A stretch of 64,000 nucleotides of DNA from an uncultured Burkholderiales bacterium (GCA_903870145.1 CAIQBO010000001.1:1-64000); one strand, 5' to 3'; positions 8,253-18,311 are shown, numbered from the stretch's first letter. The notes: generated by a model not told the origin, from the sequence alone. Program-made: numbers and translations.

Positions 8253-9626
8253 TCAGCCACGGGGGGCTTGGAGGTGTTCCATCGTCTTCACAAAATCAGT
8301 TTTCCAATTAGAGTTTGGCATGACCACCGGTTTGCCAGCCACAAACACCCTTTGAAAACCGCATGATGGCGTAGAAAAAACCAAGGCATCCAGCAGCCGC
8401 TCATTTGGCATTCCAAGCAAAAAATCGCTTTGCAAATCAATTTCCACCAAATCAGCACGTTGACCCAAGCTGATGCCGGCAAGCGGCAAGCCTGCTGCTT
8501 GTGCACCGCCCTGCAGCGCTTTTTCAAACAACACTTGCCCCGTAGAGCCCAGGCCGTTGGTGTGAATCAAAGCCACATTCCTCTTGCGCAATGACAAGCG
8601 GCCACCGTACTCCAACAAGCGAAGCTCTTCCGTCCAGTTGCGATTCACGTGACTGTCTGTGCCGATAGACCACCGCATTGATTGGCGCATGGCCTCTGGC
8701 ATATTGAAAAATCCATCCCCCAAATTTGCTTCGGTGGTGGGGCATATTACAACGGCCGCTTGGCGAGATTGAATACCTTGAATTTCTGATGCAGTGGTGT
8801 GGGTCGCGTGAACCAAATTCCATCGTGCATCGATGTTCATATTCGCAAGCAACCATTCCACCGGGCGAAGACCCGTGTGCGCCAAACAATCTGCAACTTC
8901 CTTGGCTTGCTCAGACACATGAATATGAATGGGCTCTGTGCCACTTTGCGATGTTAAGCGGAGCATCTCAGCTTGGCCAACAGCTCGCAATGAATGAATG
9001 GCTACACCCGCATTCAACGTGGCCTGTTTTGCATGCGACAAAGCATGCCCCATGACTGTTTGCTGCAAGTTCAATATGGACTCGGGGGTAGAAGCAAAGC
9101 GCCTTTGCATCGTCTGCAAACCGGGTTGGCCAAACCCTTGGTTCATGTAAAGCGTTGGCAACATTGTCAAGCCTATGCCCACCGATTGCGCGGCTCTGAC
9201 CAAGGCCCAGGTCATCTCAGCTGGATCGAGATAGTCACCGCCTTTAGGATTTAAATGAAGATAGTGAAATTCACAGACGTGTGTGTATCCGGCCCTTAAC
9301 ATTTCGCTATACAGCCAGGTTGCGATCGACTCCAAATGATCAGGGCCAATGGTCAAAGCCACGCGGTACATTCGGTCGCGCCAACTCCAAAAGTCATCGC
9401 CATCTTTTTCACTGTGCTCAGTCAAACCAGCGATCGCTCGTTGAAAAGCATGGCTATGGGCATTGACCAAACCTGGAATAACGCACCCCAATTGGACTGC
9501 CCCCTCGGATTCAAAATCAGTCGCATTCGATTGAATTTTTGTCCAAAACCCCAGCTCATTGGCGTGCAGAAAAACATTGGAAGCCCATTGTCCATTGACC
9601 CAAGCCAAGTTAGCTTTGAATTTCAT
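8253..9626 (-). CDS. hutF: formimidoylglutamate deiminase HutF
   Basis: The 457-residue amidohydrolase has the metal motif GLVNAHSHAFQRAIAG near residue 55, a second His in IHIHVSEQAKEV, LVHATHTT, and the Asp in SIGTDSHVNRNWTEELRLLEYG, a pattern typical of HutF. It converts N-formimidoyl-L-glutamate to N-formyl-L-glutamate and ammonia. It is the last gene of hutC-D-I-G-F, and its ATG overlaps the hutG stop codon as ATGA, implying coupled translation. Together with HutG it gives the two-step formate-releasing branch of histidine breakdown in place of HutE-type direct hydrolysis. Confidence 0.95.
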   Translation of the reverse strand: MKFKANLAWVNGQWASNVFLHANELGFWTKIQSNATDFESEGAVQLGCVIPGLVNAHSHAFQRAIAGLTEHSEKDGDDFWSWRDRMYRVALTIGPDHLESIATWLYSEMLRAGYTHVCEFHYLHLNPKGGDYLDPAEMTWALVRAAQSVGIGLTMLPTLYMNQGFGQPGLQTMQRRFASTPESILNLQQTVMGHALSHAKQATLNAGVAIHSLRAVGQAEMLRLTSQSGTEPIHIHVSEQAKEVADCLAHTGLRPVEWLLANMNIDARWNLVHATHTTASEIQGIQSRQAAVVICPTTEANLGDGFFNMPEAMRQSMRWSIGTDSHVNRNWTEELRLLEYGGRLSLRKRNVALIHTNGLGSTGQVLFEKALQGGAQAAGLPLAGISLGQRADLVEIDLQSDFLLGMPNERLLDALVFSTPSCGFQRVFVAGKPVVMPNSNWKTDFVKTMEHLQAPRG

Positions 9627-10429
9627 ATTGTCAATGACTTGACTTGACTCAGCGCCGCACGCATCATCTTTTCAAGAAGCGGTTGAACTTGGGCAGCCTG
9701 ATCAGGCAAGAAGTGGTATGGCGGCAACTCTGACATATAAACAGACTGACACTTCTCAAGCTGAACCGCATGAATTCCTGATTGAGGATTTCCATATTGA
9801 CGCGTGATGTAACCGCCTTTGAATCGACCATTCAACACATGCGTGAATAGGGCCTGATTGGCACATGCATCAACAACCACTTTCGCAACCAAACTGTCGG
9901 CGGACAAACCATTGGCCGTTCCAATGTTCAAGTCTGCAAGCTTGCCCTCAAACAGCCAAGGAATCACGCCTCGAATGCTGTGCGCATCCCACAGCAGCAC
10001 ATGGGGGTACAGGGAACGCAATCGCTTTAATTCCATTGACAAGGCTTGGTGGTAAGGTTGCCAATAAGTTTCACGACGACGCAACTTCTCTGCCGCATCG
10101 GGCTCACAGCCTGGTTTGTACAGGAGGTCGCCCGTGAAGAAACGTGTTGGGCACAGTTCGGTGTTAGATGCTCCGGGGTACATTGGAGCGTCATCGGGCG
10201 GACGATTCAAATCAATCACATAACGCGAATAAACGGGCGTCAAAATACTGGCGCCCATTGATTTTAGAAAGTTGTACAACATGTCCAGGTGCCAATCCGC
10301 GTCTTCAACATCCAGGGCGCGCGGTACATAATTGGCTTTTAAATCGTCCGGAATTTGAATTCCAATGTGAGGCATGCTCACCAGCAAGGGGACAGCTCCT
10401 TGGTGAAGATTGAAACAGTGTGTCATCAT
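9623..10429 (-). CDS. hutG: N-formylglutamate deformylase HutG
   Basis: The protein of 268 residues belongs to the N-formylglutamate amidohydrolase family: [15 protein letters not shown], the motif [37 protein letters not shown], and [14 protein letters not shown] are all family blocks. It hydrolyses N-formyl-L-glutamate to glutamate and formate. An ATG further upstream at 10480 is possible, but the ATG at 10429 overlaps the hutI stop as ATGA and starts exactly at the conserved N-terminus, so I chose it. The gene is coupled to hutI before it and hutF after it. Confidence 0.94.
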   Translation of the reverse strand: MMTHCFNLHQGAVPLLVSMPHIGIQIPDDLKANYVPRALDVEDADWHLDMLYNFLKSMGASILTPVYSRYVIDLNRPPDDAPMYPGASNTELCPTRFFTGDLLYKPGCEPDAAEKLRRRETYWQPYHQALSMELKRLRSLYPHVLLWDAHSIRGVIPWLFEGKLADLNIGTANGLSADSLVAKVVVDACANQALFTHVLNGRFKGGYITRQYGNPQSGIHAVQLEKCQSVYMSELPPYHFLPDQAAQVQPLLEKMMRAALSQVKSLTI

Positions 10430-11670
10430 TTTGATTGTGAATTTTCGATTGTCTGCGGCAATTGAACACGGCCGCCCCAAACTGTAGCCACACGGGGGTT
10501 GGAGCCAAAAGCATAGGCGAGTTCTGCGGGATTTTCAATATCCCATAAAACCAAATCAGCACGCTGGCCCGCCTGCAGCGTACCGCGATCTTTCAATCCC
10601 AAAGCTTGCGCAGCCACGCTGGTAACGCCGGCCAGGGCCTCCTGGGGTGTCAAGCGCATCAAGGTGCATGCCATGTTCAGCATGAGCAAAATGGACGTAC
10701 AGGGTGAACTGCCAGGGTTTGAATCTGTCGAAATGGCCATCGGTACCCGATGGCGTCTCAAACTTTCGATGGGGGGCAATTTGGTTTCTCGCAAAAAATA
10801 AAATGCGCCTGGCAGCAAGACGGCCACCGTTCCCGACGCTGCCATGGCCGCGACGCCTTCTTCGCTCAACCATTCGAGATGATCGCAGCTGAGCGCGCCA
10901 TACTGCGCTGCCAATAAAGCGCCCTGACTGTCGCTCAATTGCTCTGCATGCAGTTTGACAGGCAAGCCCCAACGCTGTGCTTCTTTGAAAACTTTTTCCG
11001 TCTGTTCGCAGGTAAAACCAATGCGCTCACAAAAGACATCGACTGCATCGACCAATCCCTGTGCTTTGAGCGGCTCGATCATCGAGACAACTGCGTCGAT
11101 GTAGCCGTCTGCGTTGTCCTCAAATTCAGGAGGCACCGCGTGGGCTCCTAAAAATGTGTTTCGGATTTGAACAGGGTGATGCTGCGCCAACTGCCTTGCC
11201 ACACGCAAGCATTTGGCCTCATGCGCCAATGACAAACCATAGCCAGATTTGATTTCAAGCGTAGTCACCCCCTCGGCCATCAGATTTTTCAATCGTTTTT
11301 CTGAAGACACCCACAATTGGGCCTCCGATGCCAATCGAGTGGCTTGCACGGTCGATTTGATTCCACCACCGGCTCGAGCAATTTCTTCATAGCTTGCCCC
11401 ATTCAAGCGCAACTCAAACTCATGCGCACGGTCTCCGGCATAAACCAAGTGCGTGTGACAATCAATCAAGCCAGGGGTCATCAAAGCTTTCTTAGCATCA
11501 TGCGCGGTCGCGGTGATGCGAAAGTTGGCAGGCAATTGCGCACGTGGGCCAACCCAAACCAAGGACTCATCTTGGATGACCACTGCTCCGTCGTCTATAA
11601 GGCCATAGGTATCACTTTGCCCGCCTTGCATGGTGGCCAAACGCGCGTTTTCCCAAATCACAAAACTCAT
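10426..11670 (-). CDS. hutI: imidazolonepropionase HutI
   Basis: The 414-residue amidohydrolase contains the metal site [21 protein letters not shown], followed by the HutI-specific block [16 protein letters not shown] and [20 protein letters not shown]. The Asp is in [12 protein letters not shown]. It opens the ring of 4-imidazolone-5-propionate to N-formimidoyl-L-glutamate using a metal ion. It overlaps hutD before it and hutG after it by four bases (ATGA). Length and motifs match the family closely. Confidence 0.97.
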   Translation of the reverse strand: MSFVIWENARLATMQGGQSDTYGLIDDGAVVIQDESLVWVGPRAQLPANFRITATAHDAKKALMTPGLIDCHTHLVYAGDRAHEFELRLNGASYEEIARAGGGIKSTVQATRLASEAQLWVSSEKRLKNLMAEGVTTLEIKSGYGLSLAHEAKCLRVARQLAQHHPVQIRNTFLGAHAVPPEFEDNADGYIDAVVSMIEPLKAQGLVDAVDVFCERIGFTCEQTEKVFKEAQRWGLPVKLHAEQLSDSQGALLAAQYGALSCDHLEWLSEEGVAAMAASGTVAVLLPGAFYFLRETKLPPIESLRRHRVPMAISTDSNPGSSPCTSILLMLNMACTLMRLTPQEALAGVTSVAAQALGLKDRGTLQAGQRADLVLWDIENPAELAYAFGSNPRVATVWGGRVQLPQTIENSQSK

Positions 11671-12242
11671 TGATTTGTCTCCAATTGAATCAACAAAGCA
11701 TGCACGCCGTGCAAAGCCACATGCGTGTCTCTCTCAAGCCTTGCCCAATACAAAGACTCTGCAACCAAGGCGTGAGGCTGCTGGTCGATCATGATGTGAC
11801 CCCCGGCTTCAATGACATAAATAGCCATTGTCCGATGCGCTGGAAAATTTCTTTCAAAGTCAACACAGTGGATGCGCTTCATATCGGCTAAAACGCCTTG
11901 TGTCATCAGGTTGAAATCGACTGTAGGGCCGTTTGTCAAACTGCACATGCAGGGCGTCTGTCCAGAAAAGTGAAGCACCGGATCCAGGGCGCCCAATACT
12001 TCTCTTCTGCCAGGAAACTCAAGCGCCACGCCATTGCCACTGAGCACAGCAAACCAGCGTTCTACGCCCTTGAACTCTGAAAATGGCCCATCGCTAGCAA
12101 CCTGCGCGACCGACATGCGCCAGACCCAATTCGAGGGCGTTGGCCAACACACCAACTCCTGCGTCGTTCCACCGCCATTTTTCCAAGGGCTTGGGGGAAT
12201 ATCTTGCAATCGAATCTGATGCCATTGTTCGAGTTGCATCAT
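11667..12242 (-). CDS. hutD: HutD family protein
   Basis: The 191-residue cupin-like protein has the HutD hallmarks: [15 protein letters not shown] near the start, [17 protein letters not shown], and a later [23 protein letters not shown]. HutD is carried in many hut operons. It is thought to limit flux or sense intermediates, and no catalytic reaction is firmly established. It is coupled by ATGA overlaps to hutC on one side and hutI on the other. Assignment to the family is secure; the function remains inferred from position and family knowledge. Confidence 0.93.
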   Translation of the reverse strand: MMQLEQWHQIRLQDIPPSPWKNGGGTTQELVCWPTPSNWVWRMSVAQVASDGPFSEFKGVERWFAVLSGNGVALEFPGRREVLGALDPVLHFSGQTPCMCSLTNGPTVDFNLMTQGVLADMKRIHCVDFERNFPAHRTMAIYVIEAGGHIMIDQQPHALVAESLYWARLERDTHVALHGVHALLIQLETNQ

Positions 12243-12946
12243 TGAAATGCTCCTTTGAAACTGTATCGGCTTGCAGGGTAAATCAGCCGAGCCAAAGAGG
12301 CCACGTGGTTTGAACTCACAGTTGTTCGCACCATGACCAAACAGGGCTGTGACATTTTGATTTTAAGATGCCGGGCTTCGATCGCACTGGGCAGAACTGC
12401 TTCAATCGAATAAGCAGCATTGGTGACAGGCACCACATCCAGCAAGTGCCGGGTTGGGGTTGTTTTGGAAAAATCCACAGACAAATAGTCGGGCGCTACT
12501 TTCGGGTTGACATAGCGGTCTTCAAATTGCAAGGGCACACCATTTTCAAGATGAACCATGACGGTATGAAACAACAAACTCTTATCGGGCAAGTTGAAAC
12601 AAGTTGAAAGGGCTCGGCTCGCCTTGGTTTTGCCAATCAATATGATTCGGGTTCCGTGAACGTGCCCCCGCTCTTCAATTTCCTCCTGAATATCTCGAAT
12701 TTCCAGCTTGGAGGAGACATGGTCGATTTCCGCCACAAATGTGCCAGAGCCTTGTACCCGCCTGACCACACCAGCTGCCATCAACTCCCGAAGAGCACGG
12801 TTGATGGTCATTCGGCTCACCCCGAACTGGTGCATCAGCGCACTTTCACTGGGCACGGAGTCACCGGCCACCCACTTACCGTTTTTGATTTTGGTGCGAA
12901 CAAAGCCCTTAACCTGCTCGTAAAGGGGCGTATTTTCTAAATGCAT
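12239..12946 (-). CDS. hutC: histidine utilisation repressor HutC (GntR family, UTRA domain)
   Basis: The 235-residue regulator has an N-terminal GntR winged helix (PLYEQVKGFVRTKIKNGKW, then VPSESALMHQFGVSRMTINRAL and RVQGSGTFVAE) and a C-terminal UTRA ligand domain ending in the HutC-type LARLIYPASRYSFKGAF. HutC proteins release DNA when urocanate binds. The gene is the first of the leftward hut operon and divergent from hutU, and a HutC-like inverted repeat lies in the gap between them, so autoregulation and control of both units is likely. No clear Shine-Dalgarno sequence precedes the ATG. Confidence 0.95.
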   Translation of the reverse strand: MHLENTPLYEQVKGFVRTKIKNGKWVAGDSVPSESALMHQFGVSRMTINRALRELMAAGVVRRVQGSGTFVAEIDHVSSKLEIRDIQEEIEERGHVHGTRIILIGKTKASRALSTCFNLPDKSLLFHTVMVHLENGVPLQFEDRYVNPKVAPDYLSVDFSKTTPTRHLLDVVPVTNAAYSIEAVLPSAIEARHLKIKMSQPCLVMVRTTVSSNHVASLARLIYPASRYSFKGAFQ

Positions 12947-12965
12947 GACTTAGAGAATACTACGA

Positions 12966-12994
12966 TTGACAGAAGTTGTATAGACAACTAGGAT
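12966..12994 (+). promoter_or_regulatory. hutU promoter with operator in the spacer
   Basis: A perfect -35 TTGACA (12966-12971) and a -10-like TAGGAT (12989-12994) are separated by 17 bases, 38 bases before the hutU start. The HutC-like inverted repeat sits entirely within the spacer, so bound repressor would block RNA polymerase. Confidence 0.7.
12975..12988. promoter_or_regulatory. HutC-like operator
   Basis: GTTGTATAGACAAC is an inverted repeat with six-base arms (GTTGTA/TAGACAAC core with two central mismatches). It resembles the known HutC consensus of the CTTGTATGTACAAG type. It lies in the hutC-hutU divergent gap and could regulate both directions. Confidence 0.7.
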
Positions 12995-13031
12995 CAACCC
13001 AGATGCAACCCAATCGACATTCTCAAAAGCC

Positions 13032-14735
13032 ATGACCGATCTTTCCATTACAAAAGTTTTGCAACATCAGGCGCGGCCCGTGCGGGCGCCGCGCGGATCT
13101 TTGATCAGTTGCGCCAACTGGGAAATTGAAGCGGCTTATCGCATGATTCAAAACAACCTGGACCCCGAGGTGGCAGAGAATCCCGATGAGCTCGTGGTCT
13201 ATGGCGGCATCGGTAAGGCGGCTAGAAATTGGGAATGTTTTGAAGCCATTTTGGTGTCACTTCGAAGCCTCCAACCCGATGAAACATTGCTCATTCAATC
13301 CGGCAAACCGGTTGGCATTTTCAAAACCCACACCGGTGCTCCTCGCGTTTTGTTGGCTAATTCCAACTTAGTTCCCAAATGGGCAACGTGGGAGCACTTC
13401 AACGAGTTAGACCGTGCAGGCCTCATGATGTACGGGCAAATGACTGCAGGCAGTTGGATCTACATTGGCAGCCAAGGCATTGTTCAAGGAACTTACGAAA
13501 CTTTTGTAGAAGCTGGCCGCCAGCACTTCAACGCAGACCTGTCAGGCCGCTGGATCCTCACCGCAGGCCTTGGCGGCATGGGCGGCGCTCAACCCTTGGC
13601 GGCAACATTTGCTGGGGCCTGTTCGCTGAACATTGAATGCCAGCAATCGCGCATCGACTTCCGCTTGAAAACTCGGTATGTCGACAAGCAGGCAGCCACC
13701 ATTGAAGAGGCGCTAGAGTTGATTGCGCACCATACGGCCCGCAAGGAAGCTGTCTCCATTGCTTTGTGCGGCAATGCAGCAGAATTATTGCCCCAGCTGG
13801 CTGCCATTGCCAGGCAGGGTGGCTTGCGCCCCGACATCGTGACCGATCAAACTTCTGCACATGACCTCATCAACGGCTACCTGCCTATTGGCTGGACTCT
13901 GGATGCATGGCGCGCAGCACAAAAAGACCCGAATCAACATGCAGCCCTCACGCAAGCTGCTGGTCAATCGTGCGCAGCGCACGTGAAGGCCTTACTGGCC
14001 TTTCATGAAATGGGCATTCCCACGGTTGATTACGGCAACAATTTGCGGCAAGTGGCCAAAGATTTTGGCGTTGAAAATGCGTTCGATTACCCCGGCTTTG
14101 TTCCGGCCTACATTCGGCCCTTATTCTGCCAAGGTATTGGCCCATTTCGATGGGTCGCCCTGAGCGGAGACCCTGAGGACATTTTCAAAACAGATGCCAA
14201 AATGAAGGCCCTGTTCCCCGATCACAAGCACTTGCATCGCTGGCTTGACATGGCTCAAGAACGCATCAGTTTTCAAGGTCTGCCAGCACGCATCTGCTGG
14301 ATCGGATTGGGCGAACGCCATCTTGCAGGATTGGCGTTCAACGAAATGGTCCGAACGGGCGAGCTCAAAGGCCCTGTCGTGATTGGCAGAGATCACCTCG
14401 ACAGTGGCTCCGTTGCATCTCCTAACCGTGAAACAGAAGCCATGATGGATGGCAGCGATGCCGTTAGCGATTGGCCTTTGCTCAATGCACTTCTCAACAC
14501 AGCCAGTGGCGCAACGTGGGTCAGCTTGCACCATGGTGGCGGTGTGGGCATGGGCTATTCCCAGCATGCAGGTGTTGTCATTGTTTGCGATGGCAGCAAA
14601 GCAGCTGATGAAAAGCTCGCACGCGTTCTGTTCAACGATCCAGCCACAGGGGTGATGAGGCATGCCGATGCAGGTTACGATTTGGCCAAAGAATCTGCCA
14701 AGTTAAATCACCTTCAATTGCCCATGATGTCTTGA
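13032..14735 (+). CDS. hutU: urocanate hydratase HutU
   Basis: The 567-residue protein is a full-length urocanase. Family blocks include [22 protein letters not shown] (split over conserved positions 40-60), [19 protein letters not shown], the NAD+-binding [13 protein letters not shown], and the C-terminal [18 protein letters not shown]. The active-site Cys region of the enzyme is retained in the family layout. It hydrates urocanate to imidazolonepropionate with NAD+ as cofactor. It is divergent from hutC and followed after 57 bases by an ABC importer in the same direction. HutH, which would make urocanate from histidine, is not in the window. Confidence 0.97.
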   Translation: MTDLSITKVLQHQARPVRAPRGSLISCANWEIEAAYRMIQNNLDPEVAENPDELVVYGGIGKAARNWECFEAILVSLRSLQPDETLLIQSGKPVGIFKTHTGAPRVLLANSNLVPKWATWEHFNELDRAGLMMYGQMTAGSWIYIGSQGIVQGTYETFVEAGRQHFNADLSGRWILTAGLGGMGGAQPLAATFAGACSLNIECQQSRIDFRLKTRYVDKQAATIEEALELIAHHTARKEAVSIALCGNAAELLPQLAAIARQGGLRPDIVTDQTSAHDLINGYLPIGWTLDAWRAAQKDPNQHAALTQAAGQSCAAHVKALLAFHEMGIPTVDYGNNLRQVAKDFGVENAFDYPGFVPAYIRPLFCQGIGPFRWVALSGDPEDIFKTDAKMKALFPDHKHLHRWLDMAQERISFQGLPARICWIGLGERHLAGLAFNEMVRTGELKGPVVIGRDHLDSGSVASPNRETEAMMDGSDAVSDWPLLNALLNTASGATWVSLHHGGGVGMGYSQHAGVVIVCDGSKAADEKLARVLFNDPATGVMRHADAGYDLAKESAKLNHLQLPMMS

Positions 14736-14792
14736 TTCGAATTTCTCGCAGTACTTTTTCTCATTTTCATTTTCAATCAACAAGGAGCTCGC

Positions 14793-15737
14793 ATGAAACA
14801 TCTCGTTACCTTGGCTTTGGCCTCAACCCTCAGCTGTGTCGCCCTGGCGCAAGAAACCAAAGTCACCATTGCTCTGTCGGGTTGGACTGGCTTTGCCCCT
14901 TTGACACTTGCCAAAGAAGCCGGCATTTTCAAGAAAAATGGCTTGGATGTGAGCCTGAAAAAAGTGCCTCAAAAAGATCGCCACCTGGTTTTGGCCTCTG
15001 GCGATGCCCAGTGCGCCGCAACCACCGTTGAAACATGGATTGTTTGGAATGCCAACGGCGTTGCCACCACCCAGATTTTTCAGCTCGACAAGAGTTATGG
15101 CGCAGACGGCATGGTTGTTAAAAATGACATCACCAAAATCTCTGACCTCAAAGGCAAAACTGTTGCGGCCAGCGCTCCCGGCACCGCACCCTACTTCACC
15201 TTGGCATGGATGTTGAAGAAAAATGGCATGTCAACCAAAGACGTCAAGATCGTTAACCTAGAGCCACAACCAGCTGCCAATGCCATGATTGCAGGCACTT
15301 CTGGCATTGATGCCGCCATGACGTACGAGCCCTACCTTGGCGCTGTCAGAGCCAAGCCAGAAGCCGGCAAAATCATTGCCACGACATTGGACTACCCAAT
15401 GATCATGGACACGTTTGGCTGTGTCCCTAAATTCCTGGCGGACAACCCCAAAGCTGCCAAAGCCCTGGCAGACAGTTATTTTGAAGCTGTTGAGATGATT
15501 GCCAAAGAGCCCAAAAAGAGTTTTGAAATCATGGGCGCAGACGTCAAACAAACGGGTGAAAGTTTCGAAGCCAGCCAGAAATACTTGCGCTGGCAAGATC
15601 GTGCTGCCAATCTGAAGTTCTTCAGCGGTGAGCATGCGGCATTCAGCAAAGAGGCAGCTGAATTGCTGTTGGAAGCCGGCATCATCAAGCAATTGCCAGA
15701 CATGAGCAAATTGGCTGACACGCGATTCATCAAGTAA
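14793..15737 (+). CDS. NitT/TauT-type ABC transporter substrate-binding protein
   Basis: The 314-residue precursor starts with a signal peptide (MKHLVTLALASTLSCVALA) and continues with an NMT1/SsuA-like fold: LSGWTGFAPLTLAKEAGIF, ISDLKGKTVAASAPGTAPYF and AGTSGIDAAMTYEPYLG. A strong AAGGAG ribosome-binding site stands eight bases before the ATG. It is followed after two bases by its permease gene and then by the ATPase gene, forming a complete importer. Being downstream of hutU under a HutC-like operator suggests a hut-related ligand such as urocanate, histidine or an imidazole relative. That is an inference. Confidence 0.93.
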   Translation: MKHLVTLALASTLSCVALAQETKVTIALSGWTGFAPLTLAKEAGIFKKNGLDVSLKKVPQKDRHLVLASGDAQCAATTVETWIVWNANGVATTQIFQLDKSYGADGMVVKNDITKISDLKGKTVAASAPGTAPYFTLAWMLKKNGMSTKDVKIVNLEPQPAANAMIAGTSGIDAAMTYEPYLGAVRAKPEAGKIIATTLDYPMIMDTFGCVPKFLADNPKAAKALADSYFEAVEMIAKEPKKSFEIMGADVKQTGESFEASQKYLRWQDRAANLKFFSGEHAAFSKEAAELLLEAGIIKQLPDMSKLADTRFIK

Positions 15738-15739
15738 AA

Positions 15740-16516
15740 ATGCGGCCACTTCAACCCGTCTCCCCTAGCGCCAAAGTGGCGCTAGGAATTTCGTTCTTTG
15801 TTTTGTTCTTTGCAGTATGGGCATTTGCCACGCTGGGCGGGTTTGTTTCGAAAACTTTTTTAGCCGACCCCATCACCATGGTTCGCTCGGGTTTTGACCT
15901 GTTGATGAACCAAGGGTTTAGCTTTGACATCGGCATGACGGTTTGGCGTGTTTTGGGTGGCTTCTTCATCGCCGCCATTTTGGCCATCCCCATCGGTGTT
16001 CTCATGGGCGCTTACAAGCCTGTTGAAGCTTTTCTGGAACCCTTCGTCAGCTTTGCCAGGTACCTCCCTGCGTCTGCCTTTATTCCGCTTTTGATTTTGT
16101 GGGCTGGCATTGGCGAATCACAAAAGTTGGCCGTTATTTTCATTGGATCTTTTTTCCAATTGATCTTGATGATTGCCGTTTCAGTGGGAAACACGCGGCG
16201 TGATTTGGTTGAGGCTGCTTACACATTGGGGGCCAAAGACGGTGGTGTGGTCAAACGAGTTTTGCTGCCAAGCGCCTCACCTGAGATTGCTGAAACCTTG
16301 CGAATGGTTTTGGGTTGGGCATGGACTTATGTCATCGTAGCGGAGCTCATTGGTGCCTCTAACGGCATAGGGCACATGATCACCGACAGCCAAGCCCTGA
16401 TGGCAACAGATCAAATTATTTTCGGAATCATCGTCATTGGATTAATAGGATTGATCACCGATATCGCCTTCAAAACTTTCAACCGATGGCTTTTCCCATG
16501 GGCACGCTTGAGTTAA
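15740..16516 (+). CDS. ABC transporter permease, NitT/TauT (BPD) type
   Basis: The 258-residue inner-membrane protein has about six predicted membrane segments and the cytoplasmic coupling (EAA) loop VEAAYTLGAKDGGVVKRVLLPSASPEI. The early block FDIGMTVWRVLGGFFIAAILAIPIG is typical of SsuC/TauC permeases. The ATG follows the stop of the binding-protein gene by two bases, so translation is probably coupled. It would form the membrane channel of the hut-linked importer with the neighbouring ATPase. Confidence 0.94.
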   Translation: MRPLQPVSPSAKVALGISFFVLFFAVWAFATLGGFVSKTFLADPITMVRSGFDLLMNQGFSFDIGMTVWRVLGGFFIAAILAIPIGVLMGAYKPVEAFLEPFVSFARYLPASAFIPLLILWAGIGESQKLAVIFIGSFFQLILMIAVSVGNTRRDLVEAAYTLGAKDGGVVKRVLLPSASPEIAETLRMVLGWAWTYVIVAELIGASNGIGHMITDSQALMATDQIIFGIIVIGLIGLITDIAFKTFNRWLFPWARLS

Positions 16517-16519
16517 AAA

Positions 16520-17302
16520 ATGCCCATTCTTCACATATCGCAAGTCAGTAAAACTTTCAACACGCACGGCTCGATCACTCAAGCCCTGACTTCAACCGAC
16601 CTCACAGTTGAAGAAAATGATTTCATCACAATTCTGGGCCCCTCAGGCTGCGGAAAATCCACCCTGCTGCGCATGGTTGCCGGCTTAGACTCGCCCTCTT
16701 CAGGCGACATTCAGCTCGATGGCGTGCGCGTGACTGGCCCAGGTGCCGATCGAGGCATGGTGTTTCAAAGTTACACTTTGTTTCCATGGCTGAACATATT
16801 GGAAAACATATGTTTCGGTTTGCGCGAAAAAGGCTTGCCCCTTGCTGAGCAGCATGAGATTGCCCACAAGTTTCTCAAACAAGTAGGCCTGCAGGAGTTT
16901 GCAAAGCACTTCCCCAAACAACTCTCCGGCGGCATGCAGCAACGAACTGCCTTGGCACGTGCCTTGGCAAATGATCCTCGGATCTTGCTCATGGACGAGC
17001 CCTTTGGCGCTTTAGACCACCAGACGCGTGAATTGATGCAGGAGTTGCTTCAGGACATCTGGCAATCAGAAAGAAAGACCGTTCTGTTTGTCACGCACGA
17101 TATTGATGAAGCCATTTTCATGGGAAACCGAGTGATGGTGATGAGCGCCAGACCCGGCCGCATCAAATGCGATCTTCCCATTGAATTGCCCTACCCCCGT
17201 CACTACTCCGTCAAAACCACGCCCGCGTTCTCTGAGCTCAAGGCCAAGCTGACTGAAGAGATTCGAATTGAGGTTAGGCGCGCAAGCGGACTGCCAGATT
17301 GA
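16520..17302 (+). CDS. ABC transporter ATP-binding protein, NitT/TauT type
   Basis: The 260-residue ATPase has Walker A (GPSGCGKSTLLRMVAG), Q-loop VFQSYTLFPWLNI, signature LSGGMQQRTALARAL, Walker B ILLMDEPFGALD and the switch His in VLFVTHDIDEAI. The late SARPGRI block is typical of the TauB/SsuB group. It starts three bases after the permease stop. It powers the importer encoded with the two preceding genes. The gene converges on an SDR gene 64 bases away, with no clear terminator hairpin between them. Confidence 0.95.
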   Translation: MPILHISQVSKTFNTHGSITQALTSTDLTVEENDFITILGPSGCGKSTLLRMVAGLDSPSSGDIQLDGVRVTGPGADRGMVFQSYTLFPWLNILENICFGLREKGLPLAEQHEIAHKFLKQVGLQEFAKHFPKQLSGGMQQRTALARALANDPRILLMDEPFGALDHQTRELMQELLQDIWQSERKTVLFVTHDIDEAIFMGNRVMVMSARPGRIKCDLPIELPYPRHYSVKTTPAFSELKAKLTEEIRIEVRRASGLPD

Positions 17303-17366
17303 TTGAACGCTCCAGAGGTAATTTTCTGCCTCGTGGGGTGCACATGGCGTGTCAACCGCCAAAAAT

Positions 17367-18161
17367 TCAGGGTGTTGCCGCGGTCAGGCCGCCATCGACC
17401 ACAATGCTCTGCGCTGTGATGTAACGACTTTCATCGCTGGCCAAAAACACCACCGTATTGGCCACATCCCAGGCGTCTCCCATGAAACCTGCTGGCACTT
17501 GCTTGTGCCGATGTGCAACAAATGCGTCGAATTGCCCTCCTGCATACTTGTCAGCCAAGCGCTTGACCAAGGGGGTGAATACCAGGCCGGGCACCACACA
17601 ATTCAATCGGATGCCCTTGCTGGCGTAAAGTACTGCCGTGGTTTTTGTCAATTGCATCAATGCAGCCTTGCCTGCAGCGTAGGCCACTTGCGGCTTGCCG
17701 ATGTAACGCAGCCCCGCAACGGACGAGATGCTGATCACTGAACCACTGCCCTGCTTTTCCATGATGGGAAGCACCGACTTCATCGCTAAAAATGCCGTTT
17801 TGACATTCAAATCCATTTGACCGTCCCAGGTCTCCTCACTCATCTCAACAGGCCCTCCAGGCTCAGACTGGCCCACGTTATTGATCAAGATGTCAATGCG
17901 GCCGAATTTATCCAGACAAGCCTTCACCATCGACTGAACGTCTTGTGCAAGGGTCACATCCGCTGTGGTGACAAATGCAGTCCCGCCCTCGTCTTGGATA
18001 ATTTTCTGCGTCACTTGGGCGGCTTGAAGATCCAGGTCAACTCCAAAGACAGTTGCTCCCTGGCGCGCCAACAAAACCGCAATCGCCTTTCCATTACCCC
18101 AACCCTCGCCTCGCGTACCGCATCCACTTACCAACGCAACTTTGCCGTCTAGTCTTAGCAC
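17367..18161 (-). CDS. SDR family oxidoreductase
   Basis: A short-chain dehydrogenase of 264 residues: variant cofactor motif in VALVSGCGTRGEGWGNGKAIA, NNVGQ after strand 4, active-site Ser in ISISSVAG and YxxxK in YAAGKAAL. An ATG at 18212 exists, but the GTG at 18161 has an AAGGAGA ribosome-binding site five bases upstream and puts the start directly before the Rossmann fold (LRLDGKVALV), so I chose the GTG. Expansion of the glycine motif (GCGTRGEGWGNG) is like SDRs that oxidise sugars or hydroxy acids. It is divergent from the TRAP operon and may act on the same substrate. Confidence 0.9.
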   Translation of the reverse strand: MLRLDGKVALVSGCGTRGEGWGNGKAIAVLLARQGATVFGVDLDLQAAQVTQKIIQDEGGTAFVTTADVTLAQDVQSMVKACLDKFGRIDILINNVGQSEPGGPVEMSEETWDGQMDLNVKTAFLAMKSVLPIMEKQGSGSVISISSVAGLRYIGKPQVAYAAGKAALMQLTKTTAVLYASKGIRLNCVVPGLVFTPLVKRLADKYAGGQFDAFVAHRHKQVPAGFMGDAWDVANTVVFLASDESRYITAQSIVVDGGLTAATP

Positions 18162-18292
18162 AATGTCTCCTTGAAGGACTGATTCAACAGGATTGTCGAC
18201 TTGGCCTGGCATTCATGCAAGCCAAGGTGTTATGTTGCTTTGGACTGCCCCTGGAGTGAACTTGCCAAATGTTGAAACGCTAGGGTATTCCA

Positions 18293-18311
18293 TAATTGGT
18301 TGTACCAATTA
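18293..18311. promoter_or_regulatory. GntR/FadR-type operator 1 upstream of dctP
   Basis: TAATTGGT-TGT-ACCAATTA is a perfect inverted repeat with eight-base arms around a three-base centre. The core TGGTnnnACCA is the FadR/UxuR-type GntR consensus. It lies 55 bases before the dctP start. Confidence 0.75.
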
